Assembly: GCA_001510575.1 (NCBI GenBank)
Contig: LNGK01000010.1
Location: 372,001 to 436,000, forward strand
Source of the DNA: Knoxdaviesia capensis
Lineage: Eukaryota > Ascomycota > Sordariomycetes > Microascales > Gondwanamycetaceae
Length of the DNA stretch: 64,000 nucleotides
Direction of reading: 5' to 3'
Shown here piece by piece: positions 36,037 to 47,581 of this stretch. Both the position numbers and the translations under genes were made by a program. The notes beneath the pieces were generated by a model. It searched no databases. It was not told the origin of the DNA and saw nothing but the letters and a program-made list of their open reading frames with translations. The stretch's first letter is position 1; each line of letters opens with the position of its first letter.

Positions 36037-38209
36037 ATGACCGGAATACTGCCCAAGGCCGGAGCTCCGGTGGCCGGCGACGCGGCCGAGGCGTCGTCCG
36101 ACTGGAACCCGTCGGAGCAAACTCCGCTTCTCGCTTCGGAGACCAGCTCCCAGACGGCCCACTCGCCCGCCGAAGATGGCTACGACGGCCACGGAGATGT
36201 GGACTGTGAAGGCCGCTCGCCAGTTGATGAGGCTAGCCATCTGCCCCGGTTGAGCACGCTGCGGATAGTTGCTATTGCGCTGAGCATCTGGATGCAAGTG
36301 GGCGTTCAAGGTGCGTCTAACTTGGCAATATGCCAAACTGGGTCGAAACGGGGCCCTGCCTGCGGCTACCTCCCTGCATGCCCACGCGACCATTCCCGGT
36401 TCCTGATATATCCACGCTCTTGTCATTTTTTTTCCCTTGTCACACCCAACTTATAACTAACAGAACATCTGTACCCATCGCAGCATGTAATATGTCGGGA
36501 ATGATCGTCATCCAATCCGCCATCGCGCGGGACCTGGGATCATACGACAAAGTGTCGTGGTTCACCGCCGGATTCATGATGGCGCTGTCGTCGTGCGTGC
36601 CCGTGTGGGCGCGTCTGGCGGGCCTGTTTGGCACACGCGCGCTGATGCTGCCGATCGCCGCGTTTGCCTGCGCGGGGCTGGCGCTCTCGGCCGGCGCGCA
36701 GTCGTTTGCTATGTTTGTGGCCGGCCGCGTCCTGACCGGTGCGGGCGGTGGCGGTGTGTTCACCGTGTCGGTTCTGGTCATCATTGATCTGACTACTAAG
36801 GTGCACCGCGGATTCTTCATTGCACTCTCGAACGTCGGTGTGACGATGGGTATTGGCTTGGGTGGTGTGGTGTTTGGTGCCGCGTTGCCGTTGATCGGAT
36901 GGGTAAGTGAATCGTCAGATCCGTTCTATCTGGAATCCCCCTGGACCCCCTTCTTACCTTCTAGTGTGAAGTCAAATATTTTGTTCTTATTTGCTAATTT
37001 GACATCGGTTCGGTAGCGGCCACTGTTTTGGATCCAATCTCCTCTTTGCTTGATTGGAGGTATCGGCGCCTTCTTAAGTCTGCCTGTTGTCGTATCCTCT
37101 AGCGACTCATCGCGGAGAAATATGACGCTGCAGCAGAAACTGATTTCCATTGACTATGCGGGAGCCCTTAGTCTGGTATGTTCATCCTACACCCTACAGA
37201 GAATGGCCAAAACCATTTTAGATGAATCGGTACTGACATACCCTTTCTGTAGACCCTTGCCATTCTTTGCTTCCTCTATGGCATCTCCGGAGCCGTTCAG
37301 ATTGTGCCCCTTGTCCTATCGCCAATCCTCCTAGCTCTGTTCATCTGCATCGAGTACTTCTACGCGAATGATCCAATCATTCCCATCAAGGTTCTCTCCT
37401 CTCGTGGTGTTCTCGCCACTTGTGTCGCACAGCTCTGCGCAATGTCTGCGCGGTGGAGTGTCCTCCTATACACACCAATGTTCCTCCTCGCCGTGCGCGG
37501 CTATGCTCCCTCAGCAGCCGGTGCCATTCTCATTCCGACCAACATTGGCTTTGCCCTCGGTAGTCTCACTGTCGGCGGACTCCACATCCGCCGCAACGGC
37601 AGCTTCTACCTCCCACTCCTGCTATCGATTGCGGCGTGTTCCGCCGGCCTGGTCTGGCTGTCAGCCGTGGCCCACGCCGAGTACACGCTCCTGTTGCTGG
37701 TTGCCGTGGTGCTGGTCAGCGGGCTCGCAGCCGGGGGGCTAGTCAACTACTCCCTCGCACACATGCTGCACGTCAGCCACGCGGACACGCGCTACGAAGC
37801 CACCAGCCTGCTCTCGACGTTTCGCGGCTTCAGCGGCAGTTTTGGCGCCGCGGTGTGCGGCGGCCTGTTCCTGCGGACGCTGCGCACCGGCCTCGACGCC
37901 GGGTTCGACGCTCTGCCTGGCAGCGGTGGCAGCGCCGGCCATGCGGAATTGATCCTGGAGCTGCTCGGGCGCCCTGACCTGGTGTTTGGTGGCTCGCTGA
38001 CCCCCGATGAACGCCAGGTGGCGATCGATGCGTATGCGGCGGCCTGCCGGGCTACCTGGCGCTTTGCGGCTCTGATCGCGGCGGTGGCTTTCGTGGTGCA
38101 GGCTCTGGGTGGGTGGCAGTCGGCCGAAGATGGCCCTGACGATTCCAAGACGGTTGCGTCGGATGAGGGTGAGATCCGAGGGATGGTCAATGATAATATA
38201 ATTGACTGA
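36037..38209 (+). CDS. MFS transporter, DHA2-like (14-TM class), probably vacuolar
   Basis: Four exons: 36037-36310, 36484-36902, 37017-37175, 37253-38209, giving 602 aa. Transmembrane segments alternate with the MFS signature loop GRVLTGAGGGGVFTVSVLV (motif-C-like region) and an early DLGSYDKVSWFTAGFMM segment typical of DHA2 and vacuolar basic amino-acid (VBA) type proton antiporters. The cytosolic N-terminus (~85 aa) carries an acidic dileucine sorting signal, E27-Q-T-P-L-L32 (ExxxLL), which in yeast directs AP-3 cargo to the vacuole. A central loop (SSSDSSRRNMTLQQKLISIDYAG) ends at intron 3. A luminal-type loop (LDAGFDALPGSGGSAGHAEL) precedes the last helix. Substrate is unknown; drugs or basic amino acids are family possibilities. 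ATG 36037 is the first ATG in frame. Confidence 0.88.
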
Positions 38210-41200
38210 AAGATCGTGGGTATCTCTCTTTTTCCTTTGTCTGTATACACTTAAGCCAGCGGCTGCTGTGCCGCCAGTACATTGTTCATGTGTCTGTAGA
38301 TCTTTGACTGCATATTGGGGTGTGTTAGAAATATAAGAGCATAATATACGGCATCGTATGTACTTGTTGTCAGATGCGATATTCTCAGTGTGTGATCAAC
38401 GGCTGTGCTCGCATGAGACAGGGCTTGGCTACCATCTACGGCCTACTGTCAAGATCCTCCACCAATCCGATCGTCCGACTGTCACGAGTGTATAGTAGAT
38501 ACAGGCAGGACAGGCAGTAGATATGGTGCAGACAACATCTGTCCATATATACGGGCGGTTTTCGATGATTGGCTTCAGAGTCCGGTTTCAACATGCACTT
38601 GGTCACACGCTCAATACCCGGCCCACGACCACTACCACTCTTAGGCCGGGGTAGATATGCGACTGGATGTTGATGTTGCAGCTAAGGCGGCCTGTGGAGT
38701 TGATTGCGGATGTCCCGGGCCGATATTGTGGGTAGGTCCGGAGGGGCTAGTTGCAAAGCCACCTTCTCCCCATGAGAGATACCCTATGGCCTGGCATTCT
38801 ATTGGAGATCTGTTTCTACATTATTCTAGCCTTGCCGAGAATAGATCCAGGTATCACTGGTCACACTGATAGTGCGCAGGACAGGTGCGACCGGAGCACG
38901 AACCCACGAATAAGAATCAGGGTTCGTTCTTATGGGAGAAAACCGAATCGATACCGTAAATCTTTGTGTATTCATGCAATGACTGGCCACATTCATTCAA
39001 ATGCCAACATGGCAATAGTATCCATATTACAGCCCAGATGATGATGTACTTACTTGAGGTCTGATGCTAGCCAGTAATGCAGCTACCCGCAGCATGCTAG
39101 GAAACCAGAACTCCACGAATTGGGCTGTATCCTTTCCCCCGGCTGGACTTGGTATCTTTGGTAGGTGTATCTGGCGGACGGGGTTCTCGGAGCGAGTTCC
39201 TGTACACACATTATCACCGATGCACCTCCCATACATCACTAGTGCTGTCCGGAGAGATTCCTGGGGCTTGTCTCCCCCCGTTACCCCAGAAATTGCACAC
39301 CACGTTTCTTCTAGCGACAAAAAAATGATAGCATTTGCTGAGGTACGTAGAACATGGTTTGGTTCTGCGGTCTCCATGCTGCCTACAAACGGCTCCACGG
39401 TGGTCTCTCAATGCCTGGTAAAAGCCCTGTCTCAGCAAAGAGAGGCCAGGCGGGGGTGACGGGCCATAGTGGTACGGAAGAAATATGTGAGGGGTGGCGA
39501 GAGAGTGTCCAGGCCAGGATCTGTTTGGTGGACTCAGGAGTGACGGAGGTACACAACATGTGAGATTTAGTGCATTTCCCTCTAGGATACTTTCTATCTG
39601 TCGTGTCCGGCTTGGAGTAGTTTCTCCGGTGGGAAACTGTCCCGAGGGTTGGGGCGAATTTGGCCGAGCCAAACGGTCTTCGGAATCGCTATGAGCTAGC
39701 TTCCCGAAGATCCTTAATTCGTGGCCCCCCACGGTCTTGTAATGTCTTAGGTTAACCACCTTCACCAACATGTACATATACTTCCGCTGTATGATAGACA
39801 CGGTGTCCTTCGAGCATAAGCACCAAGCTCATGCACCTCCCAAGTCCAGATCAACGGCCTGTGTGAGGTGCAGGTGCAACATGCTACTCAGACCCCAAGG
39901 CCATGTGAAATACTTCCAGACCGAAATACTTCCAGATCACGCTTCCTGCATGGCCCGTAAATTGGCCGAGACAGGCCAGAGATACTCCGGAAGGATATGT
40001 CCAAGAGGTACTCACTCCAGCTGGAGAACTTAGGGTCGAGGGTTCTCTCCTCCACAACCGGAAGAACTGAGGTCTAATACTCCCATCTTGGGGTGTAACT
40101 GCGGTTGACTGGTAACGTACATGACTTTATATAGAGATGGAGCACCGTATACGTGTTTCGCTAAGAAAACAGGGGGGGGAAAGAAGAAAATAGACCGAAA
40201 CCACTTTTGCGAAAATCAGCTGTATCTGTGGGCCAGTGCTGTTGTGAGTTGCCTATCCCGGTCCACTGAGCATAGAGTCCGCCTTTTCTTGAGAAAGGGT
40301 GTTCAGAACCAACCCTCAAGGGCCAGCCTATGGGAGGGGAAATGCATGGCATCTCGCTCTGGTCGACGTTGGGATTACAGGGACATGGCTACGGCTTCAC
40401 ATCTTCCAACACACGCACGCACGAACCACGAGTGATTTCCACTGCCGACCTTGACTAGCTACTACTCCCGCCCTAGGAACTTGCAACCTACAGTACTGTA
40501 CACTTGCAAGCAAGAACGGGCATAGACGAGCACTGAGAAACGTGTCGTGAAGACTGAACAGCTTTACCCCAGGAAATGTATTCTCGACAGGGGACATGCA
40601 ACTTGGCTTTTAACTAGCTGCAGAAAGATGAAAATAAAGAGGGAATATGTAAGTCTGAAGGCGCGCTAGTATGGTATGGAGTGAAGAGGAAAAGAGCCGC
40701 CATTGATATATAAAGGCTAAATTGTCCAAAATGCCAGGGCCAGGGGTTTATGTGAAGAAGTCCTGGGTGTCCATATAAGGCGAGACGGCATAGCACGTAG
40801 ACGTGAGTGTCGGTATATATAGCGGGATATACCAGAGATATATTGAGGCAGAAAATGGCAGACAACACGGAAACACTGCATGAATATAAATCACTCTACC
40901 GTACATGAATCTGAACGTAGCGAGACCGGTTTATTTCCGGTGATATCAATGTGACGGGTAAGGAATAAAATGGAATAAAATGGAATAAAAAAGTGAGGTT
41001 CAGAAAAGCAACAAATTGAAGGGAAGGAACACTGCAGAGGCTATTTGGCTGTCTAAGTCCTAGGCTGGATTAATTCCCGCGACGTTGATTGGAGGAAATT
41101 TTCGGCTTCGGCGGGGCGGAGCGCGGGGGTGCGGGAAAGTTTTAGTGCGTCGGAGCCAAATGCCACAAATCAGAGGGTAGGAACGATGGAAAAGAGGGGC

Positions 41201-42085
41201 AGTTCTTTTCCTTCCCTGCTTCATTTGATCTTCGCCTTTGTCGTTTGTTCTTCTGAGCGTTTCGCCGGATCTCTGGAACGAATGCGGAGGGCAGGAACGA
41301 GCAAAAAGGGGAGTAGCGGCCGAGATGCGAACTTCCAGAACTGCCCGGGACAAATTCTCCAGGTGCAAAGCTCTTCAACGTCGGTGATAATCATCATGCG
41401 CGCACACTTGCGATCCGATTCCACACCAGAGGCCGTTGTATTTTTTCCGGCCTGCCCCCCCCCCCAAACTCTCGGGTCGCTTCTTCCCCTTTTATGGCCA
41501 TTTATTTTTAGTCTTATACACCACACCCCCCCAGCAGGATCTTGTGGAGATTGGCAGCCCTGCATCCAAAGCGGTCCGCACGACTTCGCATCGGATGCTG
41601 GGAGTCCTCGTGATTCATCATATGAACACTTGTACTGTAGATTTGCAGTCTTCCCTGTTCGTTTCCGGACAACACTTTGCTGTCTCTTGATAATACATCG
41701 ATCCAGCTGTTCAGTGTGTGTCAAGTCAACAGTGTCCCCGGCCGGGTGCGGGTTCTGTTCTCCTTGAACGTAGGTTTCCAATGCGAGAACCCGCTGGTGG
41801 GCCACCTCACAGATCCTCTAAAACCCTAGGCTACACACTAGGCGAGGCTGTCACAGCTCCTCTGTGGTGGAACAAATATCCCGCCCAATCTTCGAAGTTA
41901 TCGCTTTTCGGGGGGCGGGCTCCACCCAAACGGCAAAACTTTATGGGCAAAGTCTCATTACAGTCTTTTCCTTTTAAGCCCTTCTTGGGATGACAGTATT
42001 GTCCCGTATAGCCTCTGCGGGCATGTGAGATCGCCGATTTGACTTCTGTAGCAAACGCTCTCGGTCTTCTGACGTTGCTGAAAAA

Positions 42086-42122
<37 letters not shown>

Positions 42123-42350
42123 TCCTAGCCTCTCCTCCTCCAAGTGAGGTCTCAATGCTAACCAACCCCCGCTATATTGGAGATTTAGCTATTGCCCTAG
42201 GTATTCTGGGTTGTTGAAGTCCGCTAGTACGAAAGGAATTATACTTACAGTATACATGTACAGGCTGTTAAGAAAAAGAGAAAAAAGATAAGAAAAAAAA
42301 ACAAGGCCCTGGTAAAATCAAATTATTGGTAGCCGCAAACTAAACGGGAC
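38210..42350. other. Gene-poor region downstream of the MFS gene
   Basis: About 4.1 kb without a supported gene. It contains a triple 10-bp ATAAAATGGA repeat near 40968-40990 and a (CA)16 microsatellite. Overlapping opposite frames near 41.1-41.8 kb (212 and 194 aa) have no motifs and cannot both be real; neither is supported. Confidence 0.55.
42087..42118 (+). repeat. (CA)16 microsatellite
   Basis: Sixteen uninterrupted CA dinucleotides in an intergenic region. Confidence 0.95.
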
Positions 42351-44339
42351 CCCGTCACAAATTTCCCCTTCCCTTCCTCCCTCTACCTCGTTATTTCATT
42401 TTATTTCTTTTGTTTCCCTTTCCTCGTCGCCAAAGCCAATCGCGCGTGCTGCGACAACCATCCGCATCTTCGGCTCTGTGGCCGGGCCTCTCCATCGCAG
42501 AGTTCAACCTACCATCACACTACATACAGTACACTCTCTCTTCTCCGTACCCCATTCTTCTCCCTGTTTCCTCTTCCTTGGCCGGCTTTTCAACTTGCTT
42601 CCCTCAGCCGCAAAAGCGCGATCTTGCCGTTTTTCTTCCGCTGTGGCATGTCCATCCCGCATCAGCCACACAGAAATCCACGAACAACCAAACGCACTTT
42701 TCCCAGTATCGCCGTTTACAACTCGGCCTATCTTCCTTCCTCTTGTTCTCGACTGGTTTCTACCTCCTTCCCACTTAGCTTCGGAATTGCTTCCTGCCTA
42801 TTGCAATTTTTCCATCGTTCCTGCTTGCTTCCTCGTGATCCTGACCTCCCGATGTTCCGTCTTTGTCATCCACCGTATCAAAAGTGATCTCTCCCCATCT
42901 CTGTATATCTTTTTCTTTTCTATTTTCATCCTCATATCCTCTCTTCACTACCGCTGTGCTCTTCGTTGGTGATCATTCAGATTTCGACCATATTCACTTC
43001 CTCATTCTCCGGTCTCGGCTCACTTTCAGCCTTCTTTCCGTGTGCACTCACACTCTTGCCCTGCTTGCAATCTACGACTGAACTGCTTCCTCCATCCCGC
43101 AAACTACTGTACCCCAAACTCTCGTCATCATTTCCTTCTTTGCGCTCTTCGCCTTCGTCCTCCCACCCCCTTCGTTGCTCCAACTCCTTGAACGGCCTTT
43201 ACAAAACGCTGCTGTGTGCCCGTCCTTGTCAACCCGCTCCAGACCCCTCAGCTGATCTCGCTTCCGCGTTCTCATTTCATCCTCAAGTGTACGTGTTCCG
43301 CTGTCCAGATTGCCGTTGTCTCACCATTCCCTCCCCTCGACCGGAGTTTGCCAGCCAGTTTCGCCCATCTCCATTTCTCTATTCTTTGGATTCCTTACTG
43401 CTGTGTCCCAGCACTGGTTGTGCTTGTGCCATGATAAATATTCCTGTCGTGATAATTCACAGGCTCGCCATATTCCCCGACAGACATTGATATTAACAGT
43501 TACTCACCAGGACCTCGACTTTTCTTGGGAAGGACTGTCCTATGATCTAAGTTGTCCCGTCTTCGTTACCACTCTCACTCTAATCCGGGTCATAAACCTC
43601 TTCACCACTCCCCCCCCATTCGACCTTCTCAAGTTATCGCTCTCAAATCTTGACAACTTGTCCAGCCTTATCTGGACGAGTTGCACACGGACAACCAAAC
43701 TTCCTTCCCAGTACATTCACACCTCGTTTCTGCACGTCAACTCTTCTTTTACCGGCCTCTCATTCTCTGCTTCCTTCGTGTTTGGTTGCAGTCAACGGCT
43801 TTCCATCTTGTGTCTGCCCACCTGATATCGCTCTCTTCTATCCGGCATATCTTATTCTCTTGGGGGTTTTTTTCTTGGCTCGTAACCCAACCCGCGCGTT
43901 GGGGTTAGCATATCGTATCGGCCGATATTGCTCTTTTATCTTCCTCCTTTCAGATTGACCCGTCTGTGGCTTTCTCCTCCCGCCTTTTTTTTCTTGTTAT
44001 CGCCTCACGTTCAACCCGACTGGCCACAATCTGTAACCCACACACCAAGCACCGTGGTAAAGACACCTGCAGGTATCACCGGGCATTCCACGCCCCGGTT
44101 GCTGCAGCTGAATTCATCTCTTCTTTTCCTCGCACCTATTTCCAGCCTTCAAAATTCCGTCCCCTCCCACCTCTCCGCTTTCCAAACTCAAATCCGAGAA
44201 CGGCTCTGTTCTCAAACCCCAACGTAGTCGAGTTGAGAAGAGAAAGAAAGATCCGTCTCGCCGCCAGTCGTCTAAATCTCAGTTTTCCGACCATAGCAGA
44301 AACTCCTCTGGCCTGCCCACTGCTGGCCTCGCGGAGGTA
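42351..44339 (+). promoter_or_regulatory. About 2-kb pyrimidine-rich upstream/leader region of the QutR-like gene
   Basis: From about 42350 to the ATG at 44340 the + strand is continuously CT-rich, far longer than the 200-700-base CT-rich leaders of other genes here. All three + frames show long but Ser/Leu/Pro/Phe-rich open stretches (up to about 170 codons), as expected of pyrimidine-biased non-coding DNA. It contains many ATGs, so if transcribed as one leader it would hold numerous upstream open frames. A leader intron is possible but not placed. Confidence 0.5.
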
Positions 44340-46721
44340 ATGGCCGCAGTGCAAGATTTGGGCGCAAGCTCGCCTCCCTCCCATCCTCCTCCCGCTGTGC
44401 TCGACATTCCACCGCTGGCTGTCGGTCCGGAAATCACTTCGAAGGAGGTTGGGGTTGTTTCTCACCACCCCGGTTTACGATTAGGCCGAGCTACGATCAG
44501 CCCAAAACGCGGCGATAACCGCACTGTCGTCATCATCTTCAACCCCGGCCAGGAGATCATTGTGTCGGAATTTGCCGAAGTCCTAGGGAAGCCGTTCCGC
44601 ATCGTGTCCGACCTCTCGGATACCTCCGATGCCGGCCGCGATGTTGTCATCGGCATCACCTCCGACCTTGCCAAGCCTCACCTTTCCGCCCGCAACCATG
44701 ATCCCATAGTCTGTATCAACGCCCACTGCGTTGACGTCGGCATGCCCCCGGATCCCCTATTATCCTCAGAGTGTGACTATGAGTTTCTGTATACCCAGTC
44801 TCCATTTTCTCGTCGTTATTTGGCACGATGGGTATCTTTCATTCTTGGCCAGATCACTCCCCATGAGAACTTGATGGCCAAGGCCCGGACATATTTCATC
44901 TCTACCACCTTCCCCGATGTCCGTCCGGCTCTTCCCAATCTCGATATTCTATCTGTTGGCGCCGATGCTATGGAAATCCGAGTTGATCTGTTGAAAGAAC
45001 CATTAGCAGACGGCACCTTTGCAAAGGTCCCCAGTCTCAGTTTCGTCGGCCAACAAGTCATGCTTCTACGGCAGAAAACCGAACTTCCCATCATATTTTC
45101 CACGCGATGCACTGCCGAGAATGGTAAATTCCCCATGGATGACCCGGATCTCTATTATGAGTACCTGTATCGGGCTATTCAGTGGGGAGTCGAATATGTC
45201 GATGTTGAATTGTGGCTGCCCGAACGTATCCGCAGTGAATTGTTCCGATTGAAAGGAAACAGCCGCATCATGTCTGCATTCCACGACTTCTCGGGGACTT
45301 TCCGGTGGCCTTCGCAACGAGCTCTTGAAATCTTCGATGCTTCACGCAAATACGCCGATGTTATTCGAATGATTGCCATTATCAATGATCCGAACGAAAA
45401 CTTTGAACTAGAGTACTTTAAATCCAGGGTCAAAGCCGAATTCCCCGGTGCTCCGCCTCTCTCTGCCGTCAACATGGGAGAGACAGGTCAATTGTCTCGA
45501 ACACTAAGTCGTTGCTTCACGCCCATCACCCACCCCCTTCTTCCGATTATTGCTGCTCCAGGCCAGATGAGTGCGGCCGAGATCAACGCCGCCCTTGCGC
45601 TGTTAGGCCAGCTTCCCAAGAAGTACATGTATGGAATCACCAGTGCTTCCTCACACAGTGTTGCCATGTCCCAGGGACCGTTCTATGCCAAATGTATCAA
45701 CGAACTCGGCCTCCCCCACGGCTTCTCGGTTGTTGAGCGCCCCCCCAACAATGTGCGATGCATCGAGTCTTGGTGCAACCAGCGGAACTTTGGCGGCGCT
45801 TATCTCAATCCACCCACGTCAATCAGCGCCATTACCAAGGACAGCTTGTTCTGGGCTTGTCTGAATGGGGGTATGGGTCCGGTGTTCAGCGATTCGGCAC
45901 GAGAGATCGGAATGGTCGATGCGATAGTCGTAAGTTCGAATCCATCAGCTACCCCATCGGCGTCGACATCGATTCCGTCCAGTCCACGGCCGAGCAACTC
46001 CACAAAACCCTATGACGGCGGAGTTGGAGGTTCGGCAATGCAAGGCGGCCACGGAGGTGGCCTCCCCACAACTTCAACAGTTGTGTTTGAGAATGCCAGC
46101 TGGAAGGGCATTCTCAGCACCCTGACCCGGGATCTTGCGCCTTCAGCCTACTTCGGCCGCGGGTCCGTCGTGATGGCCGCGTCTGCCGAGGATGCAGCTT
46201 CGACTATCTTCGCTCTCAAAGCCCTGCAAATTGGCAAGATCTACACGGTGGGGTTCAAAACGCCCGCCTCGCTCTCTCGCGATGGACCCCCCATTGAGCC
46301 GTTCAACAGCCTGGAAAGCCTGCAACGGGCACGAACCGACAGCAACGAGGCCAGCCCGTTCGTCATTGTATCGGCGTTTGGCCCCGAAAAGGCCAATCTT
46401 GTCGGCATGCTTCTCCGGGTCTTCAGCAGCTCGCCCCAGAACAGCAAGTCCGGCCCGGCTTCGGCGTCGGCATCGGCAGTGTCCTTGACGACTGCTCCCA
46501 CAACCTCGGCCCACTCCAAAAAGGTGTTTTTGGATCTTGCGGGTGAATCGGACCGCAAGGGAAATGACGCCACCAGTGTTGTGGCCGAGCAGTGCGGCTT
46601 TGCGGCGTACGGCGCGTCCGATGTTGCGGCGTTTACCACTGTCGAGACGCTCCGGCTGCTTGTTGGACAGAATGTGCCGTATAACTTTGTCACATTAGCA
46701 GGTGGACGAGGACTGTACTGA
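44340..46721 (+). CDS. QutR-like AROM-derived pseudo-enzyme (putative quinate/shikimate pathway repressor)
   Basis: Single-exon frame of 793 aa. It resembles the C-terminal three domains of the pentafunctional AROM protein, the origin of the quinate-pathway repressor (QutR, qa-1S). (1) A shikimate-kinase-like region near residues 60-190 has TVVIIFNPGQEIIVSEFA where the Walker A GxGKS/T should be, so nucleotide binding is lost. (2) A type I dehydroquinase-like domain (about 195-400) keeps EIRVD (212-216) and the HDF histidine (H315), but the Schiff-base lysine position in ADVIRMIAII is Arg (R343). (3) A shikimate-dehydrogenase-like domain starts at ITSASSHSVAM (433) and lacks the catalytic VTxPxK lysine (FGGAYLNPPTS instead). 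A Ser/Gly-rich insert lies at about 540-580. Known repressors of this family sense pathway intermediates without catalysis. No quinate catabolic genes are adjacent, so the target is inference. Confidence 0.82.
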   Translation: MAAVQDLGASSPPSHPPPAVLDIPPLAVGPEITSKEVGVVSHHPGLRLGRATISPKRGDNRTVVIIFNPGQEIIVSEFAEVLGKPFRIVSDLSDTSDAGRDVVIGITSDLAKPHLSARNHDPIVCINAHCVDVGMPPDPLLSSECDYEFLYTQSPFSRRYLARWVSFILGQITPHENLMAKARTYFISTTFPDVRPALPNLDILSVGADAMEIRVDLLKEPLADGTFAKVPSLSFVGQQVMLLRQKTELPIIFSTRCTAENGKFPMDDPDLYYEYLYRAIQWGVEYVDVELWLPERIRSELFRLKGNSRIMSAFHDFSGTFRWPSQRALEIFDASRKYADVIRMIAIINDPNENFELEYFKSRVKAEFPGAPPLSAVNMGETGQLSRTLSRCFTPITHPLLPIIAAPGQMSAAEINAALALLGQLPKKYMYGITSASSHSVAMSQGPFYAKCINELGLPHGFSVVERPPNNVRCIESWCNQRNFGGAYLNPPTSISAITKDSLFWACLNGGMGPVFSDSAREIGMVDAIVVSSNPSATPSASTSIPSSPRPSNSTKPYDGGVGGSAMQGGHGGGLPTTSTVVFENASWKGILSTLTRDLAPSAYFGRGSVVMAASAEDAASTIFALKALQIGKIYTVGFKTPASLSRDGPPIEPFNSLESLQRARTDSNEASPFVIVSAFGPEKANLVGMLLRVFSSSPQNSKSGPASASASAVSLTTAPTTSAHSKKVFLDLAGESDRKGNDATSVVAEQCGFAAYGASDVAAFTTVETLRLLVGQNVPYNFVTLAGGRGLY

Positions 46722-47308
46722 TGAGTTATTCCATGTCTTCTGTCTGTCTCCTTCCCTCGTCGCTTCTGGCCTCTTCTTGTCCATGTGTATTCCTGTCATC
46801 ATAGTCTTTTTTCTTTGCTTCATGTTGGTGGAGTTGTTTTTTTTTATGGGCGATTTGCTTTTTGGTGGTTGCTACTTTCTGTGTTTTGGTTATTGCTCTT
46901 GTTCATTCTTTGATTCAGTTATATGCGTTTCTTGCCTGCGTTTGTTTCCGTGTTTCCCTGCCCGGGTCTTCCGCCGGGTTGAGGCACATCTATCTTTTGC
47001 AATTTTCTCGCTTGCATACACGATGGAGCTTGTCTTGGAGATTGCGCAGCGTCTGTTGATTTGTCGGTGTAAATAGGGAGATTATGTGCAATAGAACTTT
47101 GTGCTTTGACCTTGCCACTGCTGGCCACGATACGAGTTGGAAATTCTTAGGGTTGGGGTTACCGCACGCTCACACACACGTTGATTCATTATCGCAGCTC
47201 TTGACGATATAAAATCGGAGAACTGGCGGCGAAGTGAGTAGTTTCCAAGAGTGGCTTTCTGTCTTCTGAATAAATCACTACCTATGACTTTCTACTTATA
47301 CTAAAACT

Positions 47309-47581
47309 GGAGCTGATGACCGTGGAGGCCGGCTTAGCAACGGAGCCAACCTCGTGGCCCTGCTGAGGGGAATGAGACAGAGATGGGGAAACAGATATGG
47401 TAAGACTGGGGCGCGAACTCCAACAAAATACCCGAACTCTCATCTCTAGACCAACTCCACTTACTGCATTACCGCCACTCTCCCCGCCAGCTACTGGGAC
47501 CTGCAGCACTTCGACCTTGCCGGAATGCAGCCCCAGCTCGACTGGTTCAACATCATGACCTACGACAGCCACGGCAGGTGG
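47309..47581 (+). pseudogene. GH18 (class V) chitinase relic
   Basis: Two blocks of one frame match family 18 chitinases. At 47309-47399 the frame reads GADDRGGRLSNGANLVALLR and a following basic helix, the segment normally just after the catalytic DxxDxDWE motif. At 47462-47581 it reads CITATLPASYWDL and then LDWFNIMTYDSHG, the strand bearing the conserved NxMxYD substrate-binding residues. The two blocks are separated by an in-frame TAG near 47447 and a possible GT-AG intron (47400-47449) whose length does not restore the frame. The catalytic motif is missing upstream and no continuation is found downstream. This is therefore a fragment of a lost gene. Confidence 0.7.

Noticed and set aside
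41129..41805. Opposed frames of 212 (+) and 194 (-) codons
   Set aside because: They overlap each other, contain no motif and include low-complexity C-run sequence.
42410..43958. Several overlapping + frames of 100-174 codons
   Set aside because: All three phases are open because the strand is CT-rich; residues are Ser/Leu/Pro/Phe-biased and no splice model gives a recognisable protein.
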